A stretch of DNA of 64,000 nt from the NCBI GenBank assembly GCA_030248065.1, contig JASAMV010006842.1:48951-112950 (forward strand), written 5' to 3'. This DNA is from Rhynchonema sp. JSB1_4. Its lineage: Eukaryota; Nematoda; Chromadorea; Monhysterida; Xyalidae. Each line of letters begins with the position of its first letter. The stretch's first letter is position 1. The notes beneath the pieces are model-generated. The model ran no database searches. It was not told the origin of the DNA and saw only the letters and a list, made by a program, of their open reading frames with translations. Shown piece after piece: positions 32,281 to 43,932 of the stretch. The translations under genes were made by a program, and so were the position numbers.

Positions 32281-35200
32281 TCAATCACTCTTCACATTAT
32301 TGCGTCTCCACCTGGTCCCAGCCGGGTCGAAGCCCCGCTCATCACTACCGTATACCGCCCAATCGGGCGTGCGACACACGTAGTCCAACGATGTGAACTC
32401 AATGGGGTCGTTGTCGTTGGTTACCAATTCATGGAATCGGTCATAGTCGATCCACGTGTGCCAGGCGTCATTGATGTGGAACTGAAAGTGGAGACTTTTC
32501 AGGTTGGGTTGTCGCCAGACGTCATGCTATTGGTCGCACAATGACTTTATGAGAATTGGTCAAAATTTTTCCTGATTCGTGAAGCAGGAAAGTGACGGGG
32601 CAATGACGTTGCGTAGCGCGATCGCACACAAAGAATGCAGTCGGTATAGTCTGCTAATTAATTTCGCAAGATACCCCATCATTTTTACCTGATTCGTTGA
32701 AGCAGCCATTCTAAATGAAAGTTACAGGCATTGCCAACCCAGGCGCAGGTCCATTGAACATTGTTGGTGTCGTGCGATGACAGGTCACGTGTCTTTAGCG
32801 CCACGCAGCAAGCAACAACCCAGAGCAACAAAAAGAAGCCCCCCCCCCCAAACATCGCTGAATGGGGCTTATATACACTATGTCGAATTATAATCAACAG
32901 ACTATAAAACGTTTCAGACCCGCAGCAACGTGGGTGCTCTGCTAGATTATTTTCAGCTGAAAATGTTTTGTGAGAATCACAAGTAGCACAGTGGTTAAGA
33001 GTGAAGGAACGTGAAAATCAGGATTGATTTGATGAATTCTTACATGTTCATTGTGCGACCAATATTTTACATTATGTGAGAACAGCAGGCTATTTTCAGA
33101 GCATTCTCAACTGGACAGCACAGCCGTGCCGGCACTGTTATGTTATGTGGATATGCGCGAATAACAGTCGCGATCATGCTACACGCTGGATAAACCACCG
33201 CTGCGAAATAGGACACAAACAATAACAAAGCACGTAATTTAGAACATTTAAAATCCCACTGTGATCGTACCTTTCTATTCGCCAACAACACACAATTCGA
33301 GTGTTCATGTTCGCAGGCAATGGCGTAATCAGGCACGTGCGTTGCCAACTCAGTGACAAACGCAATCACTTCCTCGTGCCACGGCACGTTGCTCATCGAT
33401 AATTTGGATGCCTTCGACGTCCCACAGTAGGTCACACCCTGCAGCAGATAAATTTACACTCTGAACTTTTAATGTTCTTCGCAATTTCACGCAGGTGTCG
33501 GTGGTATTGGTCGCACAATGACTATATGAGAATCCGTCCCCCAAATTTTCCTGCATTGACAAGGCGGATATTTGGCAATTTTTTTCACACTGCACCAGGT
33601 TTTGACAAGCACTTTGCATTCTTATCAGCGAGAAGAATGAGAAACACACGTGTGCAGAAGTTTCACCCTGAATTCTACGCAACCGAAATGGTTCGGGCTC
33701 GGGTTACTGTAGCCACGTATTACACGCTTTATGTGTGAAATCGATACACACACACACACGTTGATCACTCCGATAAATAAAGCGGGAAAAGAAAGAGAAA
33801 ATAACTGCTTGTCAAAACCTTGTTCAATTTGAAAAAATTGCCAGAAATCCCCTTGACGATGCAGGAAAAATAGGGAGACGGATTCCCATATAGTCATTGT
33901 GCGTCCAATATCATAGTTGTTGCTGACACTCACACTAGCTCTTGTATTGGAGCTAAAGGCAGTCTGCGGGAGGTTGTCACTCAGCCCCCAAATACCGTAA
34001 CCCACCGCAAACGAGATCGTTGCGAGACCCATGCTGATCGCTGCTTATCGACAAGTGCATTATCGGCAGCAAGCTGGAAATTGTCATCGTGCGCGTCGAT
34101 CTCCAAAACTTCGAAATGTTGGTTGGTGTTGGCGCTAACACGCAAAACATAGATAAAAAACAAAAAGGTCTGGACACGATCTTTGCAGATCAAAATTACG
34201 GTGGGTTGCGGTATTCGGGGGCTGAGTGATAACCTCCCGTAGACTGCCTTTACATATTTTTTACTATATTGCCACTATTTCTGGTGTCTGACTGGAAACA
34301 ACTTTCAGCGGTATTTGTCACCCAACCTTGACTTCAATGAAATCCGGCCTGCCCCGTTCGATCAGTTTTGCGTAGTGCTGTATGTCATCAACATTGTATC
34401 CCTTGACCAGTGTCAATCGATAGACCGTCCGTTGGCCCTGGCCAAGTAATCATAAGGAATTGGCGGAACAGTATTACATTTTTTTGCGTCGGGAATTGTA
34501 TTGTGACACAAAAAGTTGCCGTTTTTGTTCCAAAAACAGGTGTCGGGTGTCGGTTTTTTTTTCAAAAACTAGATGTCGGGTGTCGGTTTTTTTGCAACTG
34601 TCGGGTGTCGGGTGTGTGTCGATTTTTTCTCAGCTAACGGGTACTTCCAGGTGCCGGGTACCCAACCCCCCCCCCCCGACCTCTAGCCCTAGTGCCGGCA
34701 CTGTCTGTTGTGTGGATATGCGCGAATAAAATTCGCACTGATGTTCCACGCTAGATAGATCACCGCTGCGAAATAGGACACAAAAAATGGGGTCCCGATT
34801 AAAATAATGTACAAATCAAACAATGCTTGTGCCAACCAACCCCCTCATTTCAGCCCATACACAGAGAGAGATCAACTGTGTGACGCGGTTGCACCACAGA
34901 GAGGATCGACAATAAAAATGTATGGGCAAACTACACCAACATGAGCTCGATTTCGCAGCTGTTAGCTGGCAGAATATATAGTCTTTCATTTTTTCCCCCG
35001 CCCAAAAAAAAAACCACAAATTTTTTCCCCGCAGCAGCGCCCCCCCCCCCCCCCCTTCTCCCCCCCCTCCCCGTATCATCCACTACGATGACTGCTGTTT
35101 TCAAGGTGTTGAAACATTTTCTGTATACCGCCTCTGGGCTGTTATAAAACGGAAAGACTATAGAAACATTCTGACGTGGCTACTGATTTGGGAAATGTTA

Positions 35201-38200
35201 CACGTAGAAGAATACAAAGGGGAGCATGATGATTTTCTCGTTCTATTTGTTTTGAATACACGCCACCTTCGAAATCGGGCTCGTGTTGGTGTAGTTTGCC
35301 TTTATGAAAGTAACCTTGTCACGCAGCACATCCAAACAGCTCATCAATCGCTCCCAGAAGTCCTTGAACAATGGACGATCGATTTTCTTAAGCGCATCTT
35401 TGGTGGGTGCGTCAACACTCACATACAGCTGGGTGAGCGGCTTGAGTTGTCTGCAATCAGATCCGCCATGGCCATACAGTCGACATTATTTGTAGGGTGA
35501 TATTTTCGAAACGGTGTAAAGGTCAGTTGGGTGTAAAGGTCGGTGGAAAGCTCGGTCGACACAGCTCAGTGTGATAGACCTCGGTGTAAACTTGAAACAT
35601 TCCACGTTAATAACAGGCAATGTTTCACGTTTACACCGAGCTAGACCGACCGAGCTTCGACCGAACTTCACACCGACTACGCACAACTGACCTTTGCACC
35701 GTTTCGAAAATTCCACCCATTGTGACGAGATTAGAAACCAGCACAATCGCAAGACATATCGACAGGATTACAAGCCTCAAGCTAAGTGCACTGATGTAAA
35801 CAATAAATTCCAACGATTTATCCGCCGCCAAACCGAAAATCTGACATTATGCTCGTAATTGCCAGACGATCTGGGGAATATCCTTCATGCAGCTGACCGA
35901 AAATAACGGCCGCCAATCATGTTACGTCATATCGAAAAGGTAGGCTGTGCAGCTAAAACTCTATTAAATTTCCACAATAAAAAATAGGAATAAAATAAAA
36001 GAGGTGGGCGGTGCTGCAATAAAACGTAAACGCAGGAACTCTGATATGTATACAAATTAAAAAAAAACAAACAGACAACAACTGACCTCATAGCGTCCGG
36101 AAATTGCGCGTTTGTGACGAGAAACGTGGATATGCGCTGCGCGTGCAACAAGGCCACCAATCTGTTGATGTGCGGGTACATAATGGGTTCACCCACAAGT
36201 GACAGGGCGCAATGACGCACTTGCTGCGCTTCGGACAGACGCGCCGGTTGGGCACCCGGCACACCTGGAAACGGGAATAGTTGGGGAATTTGTGGTCGTG
36301 TCTTTTTTTTGCAGCACACCACAGCCGCTTTTGTGAACGTGCGTTGGAAATTTCGTCGGTTACATCGGGGCATGCGCGGTAGTCGAAGATTGATTTTCGA
36401 TCGCAATCGAAATACTTGAATTTTCTTCGATGCGAGATCGATCAAAAATTGAATAAAAATCGATTGAATCAAAGAATGGTTCCAAATCTATTCCTGACAT
36501 CTACAGTGCGTAAATTCGTCACGGATTGCGCCTGGCCAACCACATCATTTGTTCAGGACTGTGAATTCGGTTCGGCCACAATCAAAAATGTCTCCAGATC
36601 GCTGACAAACATCCTATATATGGTGGAAATTACACAATTCTCAAGAAATATCGAATATTCTCAGGCCAAGAAGTCACGCGGTTGGGCGCCACCGTTCAAA
36701 AATCTGATTCAAATCCAGGTTCAAGCAAGGTGCCAATTGATCGATGAATATTATTTGGTTTTGTTTGTCTTTACATTTGAACCGTGTTTTTGGAATCACT
36801 ACAAACGATGAATACTACATCCTGATGAATCCTTCCCGTGGTGGCGCCCGAGCAACGACGCTGCCGCTGTGGCAAATGGCAGCGCCGGCCGAATTCGCCG
36901 AAAACTTTCCGATTAATGGAACCATGCGCAAGCCGGAGCCCCGAGTGGCACCACATAGGACTAGTGGCCTGCAAGGACAATGTGGGAAGGGGCGATGGTC
37001 CTCCTGAGCGGCTGGCCACCGCAGAAAAAGATGCGCTACGGACACAAAGATGGACGATCTAACAGATTGCTTTCGGATTTTATGTCACAGTATTCCGCAC
37101 CGTCCGGTATTGCACCGTTGTACATTGTTGTGGCTCTGCCTGCGTACATTTAATTTCTGATTGCATGTTGTCTGTGTCTGTCTGTCCGTGATTTCGTCCA
37201 CCTTCTCACCCTTTCCTGTCCTGGTTTTGTATTTATTTTTCATTCCCGTAACTTGCACACCCTGTTTTGTATTTATTTTCATGTCCGTAAACTCCACACC
37301 CGGTCTTGTAATTATGCTTCTTTCACTTAGTCTCCTTATTTATGTATTATCGACGCTATAAACTAACTATGAATACTACACACCTCATAGATGTCATGCT
37401 CACGTGAAAGATCACCAGACTGACACAGTGACTGCACCAACCTTTCAGTTGTTTCACCATCGCTCTATGTTGTTGCAGTGCTTGTTCAACAATCAGTTCG
37501 GGTTCATCCGTTTGCCATTTCCACTCGGTGCCCACTGGATTCGTGTGATGCCTGTGTGTGGTCAATAATAAAAAAATATATTGACAGAATTGACAAAACT
37601 TCCTCCAGGTGGCACAATTTCTCACATCACAGAAAATCTTTCTGATAACTGCATGCAAATTCATACAGCTGATGTTGTGTGCGAACCACCACAAATCTTT
37701 AAGGGCGGACTTAGGTTGAACACGGAAACCGGAACACGGAAATAATTTACATACAAACCAGTTTCGTGGATTTCCGTGCATGGAAATATTTCCGCGACAC
37801 TGAATTATTTCCGGTTTCCGTGTTTTTTTTATTTTCACGGAACACGGAAATATTTCCGTGTCAATAGTTGTTGCTTGCGTCAACACGCGGATTTTTGACG
37901 TCAGCAATCTGGCTTTTGTCATCATCACTGCAAAAGCACCGTTTGCGTGCCTGAATCATTTCCGTGTTCCGTGGCACGGAAATATTTCCGTGTCCATAAT
38001 TCTCCAAAATATTCACGGAACCGGAACACAGAAATATTTCCGTGTTCCGGTTTCCGTGTTCAACCCAAGTCCGCCCTAAGTCAGAAATGAATAAATTTGA
38101 TTCCTCACGAATAATATGAACAGAACGGCGTTAAAACAGTTTACTATCACACGGAGGATTAGATTAAAAAGGTGCTACGAGCAGTTTAGCTCGCCGAGTC

Positions 38201-41200
38201 CATAACAAAACCAGAAAAGATGACCCACCTCCAACAAAACACACATTTATTGGCGCATGCCAAACTCGGTGTGGCCTCCATACATCGATGACTTTCAATG
38301 CCATAGAATGTGTGCTTGTAGCAACCGCCACGACCTCGAACCATTGACTGAGAAAAAACCACTTTTGAAAAAAAAAACAAAATCAAATCTAACAAAAAGC
38401 CAATCGAAACCATTTATTACCTTGGTCCAGCGACAAAGTTTCACACCCGAATGGGTGCCCAATATCTTGTAACCCTGTTTGGTGAGAGATTGGCGCAAAA
38501 TGGGTGTAACCATCTCGCTTGGTCCCTGTGTGAAAGAAAACAACAGGTATATTCTGGCACCTAACCAGGGAACACAACTTGAGTAACATTCTCGATCATG
38601 CACTAGTGCCCACGATTCACATTAAAATCCAACGTTGCCGCAGCTGTACTCCGACAATTCTTTTGGCAGAAACTTTTCAAACGCGTTGCCTGATCCGTAA
38701 AGCGCATGATGCGTGCACTGGCTATAGCGGTCACGTGACTTCCGCAGCCAGTGCACGCATAATGCGCTTTACGGATCAGGCAACGTGGTTGAAAAGTTTC
38801 TCCCAAAAGAATTGCCAGAGTATACGTTCATATCAAGAATTCAACGCAATAACAACCGACTAACATTAGCAATATTTTTACTGTCCTTTATCAACTGTCC
38901 CATATCCTCCAAATCCACCACTCCTCCGCTACTCGTTGCCTGATCCTCCTCCTCCTCCGAGCTCGCTTCGAGTTGTTCGGACTGAAAGATTAGAGAAAAT
39001 TCAACCTTTCCAAGACAATCACAATATACTTGGGCCTGTCGCTACCTCCATAATAGACTGTATGCTGACACGATCAGCACCAGAAATTCAGTTCGCTGTA
39101 TGGCACATTTACTGCACCCACCACAACCACAAAATTCACTTGTCGTCGGCTACACAGAGCGATTTACGCTTTTCTTTCCATCTTCAGTTTTATATTTTGA
39201 TATTTTGTTACGCCATACGTATTAGCACGTCATCTCGTGTGTTTGTGTGTTCCATCACCATACTGAGAACAAACTCAACTCAAATTGCAATTTACATGAA
39301 TTGATAGAGGAAAAAAACGAAATTGCAGCCAAATAAAAAAATAGACTTACCCACCTGCTGCTTGTCATCGTCATCATTGCAACACTCTCCGTCCCTCCCT
39401 TCGCCACAACAGTTGTCCAGTTTTTCTTTCTTTGCATTCGAAGTCAACAGATTCGTTGGCTGCGGTTGTTTGTCGATGACAACATTCGATTTCGACAAGG
39501 CCTGCATGGCGCGCGACATTCGCTTTTCATCCACAATCACAGCGAGAACGTTGCGTTTCCAAATGTTGAATTGATGTTCGACACCTAAGATAATCGTGAG
39601 TTTTAACGCTAGGATATTTAAACTTTTTTTTGCGCTTATGTTGCTCTGGTTCTTGGATTTTGGACAGAGCTGGACCACTGACCCTTGCTCACACTAGCGA
39701 GGTCATTCTGGCGTGAAACATCACCGTTCACTGGCTGCATCGCATCAGACAGGATTTTTCCTAAAAATTTTCCAGGTGCAGAGGGGCGCACTTTGTTGAC
39801 ATTATTAGGGTGAATTAGAGATCGAATCAGACTCGGCTCGACTCGAACAATCACGTGGTTTTTGCGGCGTTGTATCGCACCAATATTGAAAATATCTCAA
39901 ATCCAGATTTGACATGCAACCATTACCTTGATATAAAAAATTTAACCCGATATTTTCAATTTAGAAAAAATGACGCGGTCGCGGGGGGGGGCTCCCGCCG
40001 ATAGAATATAAATCGAATTCAAGAAATCCAAGAAAAACAACAACAACAACCACCAACTTTCAGTCTTGCTTTCATCGCACAACACCAACGACATGAATGG
40101 ACACGCATCCAGTGCTTTGAGACTGTCAAACAGATCCTTGGCCACCTGAAAGTACGAAGACTGGTTGTTTTACATTTTTCACTCTAGTTCAGGTTATAAA
40201 CATTATCTACAATCATTGTTCATCTTATAATTATTATTGCAATTTTGTTTTCTCCGTTGTACGCAGATGTCACAGCACGGTGCATTCATATGAATCGGGG
40301 TTCATGCTCACGTGAAGCATCAACATCAGCACTGACATGACATAAAATCAGTTCGAATGGTTGCGTGACCGGGACCGCCTGGTGCATTCGCACTGACGAT
40401 CACCTACCTGGCCCGTGGCCGGTCAAGATCAACTGACAGGTTCAGTTATTATTATTATTTACAAGACCACCCACTAGGCTGCGCATACATACGCACACAA
40501 CACAGCACAGCACCGCTAGCTGGCTGGCTGACCGGTGGTCAGTCAGTCAGATGCGTTGTTTATGCTCAGCGCGCGCCTGCCCAGGTAACGTAATGCGTTT
40601 CTATGTGTTCTTGTATTGTTTATTATTATGTGTCTTTGCTTGAAACATCACCTAATGGCCAGAAACGGTTTTTACCCATATACTTGAGGTTTCAAATAAA
40701 CAACCAACTAAACGACTCAATTGGGTATCTATCACAACAATGTACGCCACCAGGTCAGCCATTCAGTACGTGTTGCGCCAGACAGAACAGGTACCACTTA
40801 TGTCCATGTACATCAAATTACCAAAACCCGGCTGATTGTTTAGTGGTCGGTCAACTAAAGTAGTCAACCAAACCAGCAGCCCTGAATCAGCGCGAGTATT
40901 TTTTGGCATTGGCACTGGCAGTGCGCTGACGATTTGAATTGCCGACAGTCATAAAGGTCCAAAAACATGTTCATATTAAAATGCCAAAAAAACATACAAA
41001 CCAAATTATAATTGCCCTCATACATCGAATTTCCGAGTCCAAACACAGCGAACTGCATATCAGCCAACGCCGATTTGGCCACTCGAAAATCAGAGATGAC
41101 GTCATGCAGCCAATCGATAAACCACGAACACGATTCCGGGGCAGCGCCGTCGATAAAGGTCGACACTAGGAACAGGCATGGACCCTGCGCGGCAAGGGAT

Positions 41201-43932
41201 GAAATAGGATTGCCGAACTTGGCCTGGCCGCCATGATGTTGAACATGGTTGATTGGCCTCATTCTTACAGTATATACATGTTGAGTTATGAAGATATTCT
41301 GATGATGAGTTTTAGCAATTGGCGGCCAGCGTGCACGTTGCTCGTCCCAGACTTTATTTAGCCCAGTGGAAGCACAGTTGTGAAAGACTTCAACAAAACA
41401 AAAGCGTGATTTCTAAATTTCACTTTAAGGCTAATTTCGTGATGCGAATTTCGGGTTAGAAACTCCAAATTACTGATAAATTGTCCCACACGTCATTTCC
41501 GGCTTGAAAACGTCAGCACCAACCAGTGATGCAGTTGGTCCGGGTGGTAGACCTAGATAGCCGGAGGAATCCAGCTCCGACCACAAGATAGCTGGCCTGG
41601 TATGCAGTGCCGATTAAGGGGTATACAGTAGGTCCAGAGGTCAAAATTAGGGGTATAAAATAGGTGAAAATTATCCTAAAATAGGCACTGAAAAGGGCGA
41701 TTTTCTGCATATCAGTAAAAATATGAGACAATTTGACCATTTTGGACCATAAAATGGCATTCTTTGTACCAAAATCAACCCATTTTGGTTGATGTCTGGA
41801 CATGGTAGACATACAGCAGATAGTTGGGTTTGGGGGGGGCATAGTTTTTTTCGGTAGACATGCATAAATGGCTGACCCAGGTTTGGGTGGGGGGTATTAC
41901 CCCCATGCCATGCCCCCAACTACATAACTGGCACCAACCTTAATATGAAGAAACTCGTCCGGATCAACGTGCGCCAAATTGACGGCCACAATTCGAAATC
42001 GTTCCTGCCATTCGTGCACCAGCGTTTTCGAGAACTCCTGCGCGCCAGGATCAAGTGCATCGAGGCCATTTTTTACAAGTGGCTAATAGTGGAGTAGTTG
42101 ACACACGTACTCGTTGACGTGCTCCACTGTTCACCCAACATCAATATTCCGAATTTAGCCTCAACCCTGACCGCCACCAATGCAACGTTTGTTGACACAA
42201 GTGATGTATGTGAACGATGCATGTCAACGATCTGAGTCAACCACCCAACAATTGGCCAGTTTACCACTGTGCAATCACAGTCCGACCGCTCTGTATGCTA
42301 ACCTCCGAGGTCCCGGTCTCGGTCGCGTAGAAGACTCGAATTAATCGTCTCGGATCAGCATCCTCTCTCTCGGCGTCTTGTTCCTGGAAAATCAGCTCAA
42401 ATATCAACGCAGGAAAATGTTTCATTCGCACCATAACTAGCGGCGAAGAAAACTGTCAGTTAGTAATGATCACAAGAGAAACAAGTCCAAAAACCGCTCG
42501 CCTCTGCCCGTGGTGCAAGAACCAAATCGTGATTGGATCGCATCTGCCCGTGACATTTTGAGTTCAGAAAATAAAGAGGTTACTGCTTCCACATATTTCT
42601 TCAACAACCAGAGCAGAAGTTATTTTTCGGTCTGCTAATTAACAGCGCTGGTCTAACTGTTGAAATACAAAAAGTGTTCCGCGCGACAAACCAAGGCAGA
42701 CAGACCCGATATTGATATTGATATAGTAAATTTCCAAATTCGCTGCCGCACAGTAAAATACGCCCCGTAGTTAATGTCACGTTCTAAACCCGAAAGTCAA
42801 CTTTTGAAACATTCGGGCAGCAGCCAGCCAGGCAGCTGTGCGCAATGTTTCAGAACTGCGCGTGGTTAGCGTTCGGGTTTGTAACTTGACATAACACCAC
42901 ACAAAAATTTACTATACCCAGCCAAAATCTGGCATCATTTTATGAAAATCAACTACTCGACTGAACAAAAGAACCAAACCACAAAATAAGCCACCTGCTG
43001 CTGTGCCTGATCACCAGTCTGCACACCGCTGCTTTCCTTCGCCTTCCGACTGTAAAACCAGGCAAAGAATCGCGAATAGACGAAGAACACTAGACCGGGC
43101 AGGACCACGCCGAGGAAGGCGGTGAAGTACAACAACAGGTCATCGCGCTCGACCATCACCGTTGAATGGTGCAGTTGCTGCAATGTAAAAGTAAAATGAA
43201 TTATAGTAATTATGGTTGTTTAGTTTTTTTGCACATTGTTCAGTGAGGCAGACATCGACCAAGCAACAAGGCCCAAGCCAGGTAATTCTTCGGTGAAACA
43301 TGAGCCGACAGAAACAGACTGACTGTTTTTTGTATGCGCCAAAAGTTCAAATAACTTTTCAAAAAAACGTCACCATATTAATGTTAACATTGAGTGAGAC
43401 CCATCATTCACATAGAGGTTTACGGAGAAAAGGGAGACATTGGATTCATTTTTTATTCCTATTCATTTTGTTTGTGCGAGTGACAATACTGCACTGTGAG
43501 TTGCGCGTGTGCAGAAAACATGTTCAGTTCAACCGATCGAAGTATTGTACAGTGAAAGTCCTTTGACATTTTGACAAATCCACAACGAGTACAGAACAGT
43601 TGCATGAGACAAGGCAGGCGACTGCAAAACAGGGACCAAAAACCATCAAAAGAAACTTTTGATCAACGCCAGTAAAACTACCCATTTCGACTGGTACAAC
43701 ATCGAACACAGACAGATCAAAAGTGCACCACACACGGACAGAGAGAAAACACCTGCTGCAGTGGCTTTCGTGGCTCATTCATAATGGTCATCGACGACTT
43801 GGCACCGATATAGTAGCTCTCCGGCTGCTGATACGCCTTGGGATGTGTCAACGTGGGTCGCAGACGTGGTCGCTGTTTCACTTTCGGCTTGCTGCCAGGT
43901 TTCGTCACGACGCGCTCACGCGATCGAGTCAT
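32281..43932 (-). CDS. TYW1: tRNA 4-demethylwybutosine synthase TYW1 (flavodoxin + radical SAM)
   Basis: Builds the tricyclic base of wybutosine at position 37 of tRNA-Phe from N1-methylguanosine and pyruvate. Exons: 43932-43753, 43177-42995, 42383-42303, 42037-41939, 41184-41002, 40145-40058, 39584-39355, 38981-38865, 38525-38421, 38347-38229, 37551-37442, 36264-36087, 35450-35315, 34437-34327, 33438-33271, 32481-32281; about 762 residues, near the usual size. An N-terminal membrane anchor (LLLYFTAFLGVVLPGLVFF, exon 2) is followed by the flavodoxin FMN loop VFYATETGTSE (exon 3), DGAAPESCSWF and FAVFGLGNSMYE (exon 5), and an acidic linker (exons 7-8). The radical-SAM cluster motif CANKCVFC with GRGGCYKHTFYGIESHRCME is in exon 10. 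HCALSLVGEPIMYP, LYVSVDAPTK, FIEVKGVTYCG and EHEHSNC follow. All introns are GT-AG with matching phases and nothing looks broken. The start at 43932 is the first in-frame ATG I see; the frame stays open a little upstream. Confidence 0.96.
32530..33062. mobile_element. MITE family T copy with an internal insertion, TYW1 intron 15
   Basis: Ends TTGGTCGCACAATGAC and inverted. It is 533 bp against 273 bp for the copy at 13.5 kb; the excess is about 32,643-32,905, bounded by TATAGTCTG and CAGACTATA, so a second small TIR element sits inside. Confidence 0.75.
33507..33908. mobile_element. MITE family T2 copy, TYW1 intron 14
   Basis: Ends TTGGTCGCACAATGACTATA and inverted TAGTCATTGTGCGTCCAA. Collinear with 8571-8977. 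Confidence 0.8.
34505..34692. mobile_element. Partial TAGGG-end element with TGTCGGGTGTCGG iterons, TYW1 intron 13
   Basis: Five or so copies of (A/G)TGTCGGGTGTCGG, ending CTCTAGCCCTA; same family as 46762-47191. Left end missing or diverged. Confidence 0.6.
35170..35302. mobile_element. MITE family U copy, TYW1 intron 13
   Basis: The right end GTTGGTGTAGTTTGCCT is the family end. The TIR starts 14 bases inside the intron after exon 13. The left end is truncated. Confidence 0.7.
35495..35718. mobile_element. Foldback MITE family S copy 2, TYW1 intron 12
   Basis: Ends GGGTGATATTTTCGAAACGG and inverted, ending CCACCC. Begins 44 bases upstream of the exon 13 acceptor. Confidence 0.85.
37145..37370 (+). 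repeat. LINE-like 3' tail repeat, TYW1 intron 11
   Basis: Shares its whole length with 16,056-16,235 and, reversed, with 47,457-47,560. Ends ATAAACTAACTA on the plus strand. A stretch of about 60 codons is open on the minus strand but has no recognisable domain. Confidence 0.5.
37701..38080. mobile_element. TIR element W with CGGAAATATTTCCG motifs, TYW1 intron 10
   Basis: Inverted ends of about 45 bp beginning AGGGCGGACTTAGGTTGAAC. The palindrome CGGAAATATTTCCGTG or a variant is repeated at least seven times inside. Same family as 48140-48965. Confidence 0.8.
38655..38818. repeat. Foldback palindrome, TYW1 intron 8
   Basis: Arms CTTTTCAAACGCGTTGCCTG / CAGGCAACGTGGTTGAAAAG and CCGTAAAGCGCATGATGCGT / ACGCATAATGCGCTTTACGG around GCGGTCACGTGAC. 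A small foldback MITE, or a stable hairpin in the intron. Confidence 0.8.
41524..41930. mobile_element. hAT-like MITE O at the exon 4 splice donor of TYW1
   Basis: Ends CAGTGATGCAGTTGG and inverted CAGTTATGTAGTTGG. The TSD gcaccaac is exact at 41516-41523 and 41931-41938. The right TSD copy is, on the minus strand, the first eight bases of intron 4 (GTTGGTGC). Confidence 0.95.
42722..42917. mobile_element. Foldback MITE family V copy 2, TYW1 intron 2
   Basis: Left arm ATAGTAAATTTCCAAATTCG onward as in 14310-14550. The right arm is partly deleted but keeps GTAACTTGACAT and AAATTTACTATA. Confidence 0.75.

Noticed and set aside
37085..37297. Short open frame [14 protein letters not shown]..., repeated at 16.2 kb
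   Set aside because: Both copies fall in the LINE-like tail repeat, which ends in a TAAC-type tail on the other strand; no domain is recognisable, so coding is doubtful.
41185..41938. TYW1 intron 4 as an introner (an intron created whole by the MITE)
   Set aside because: The MITE and TSD account for about 415 of 754 bp; the remaining intron sequence, including the acceptor, is independent of it.
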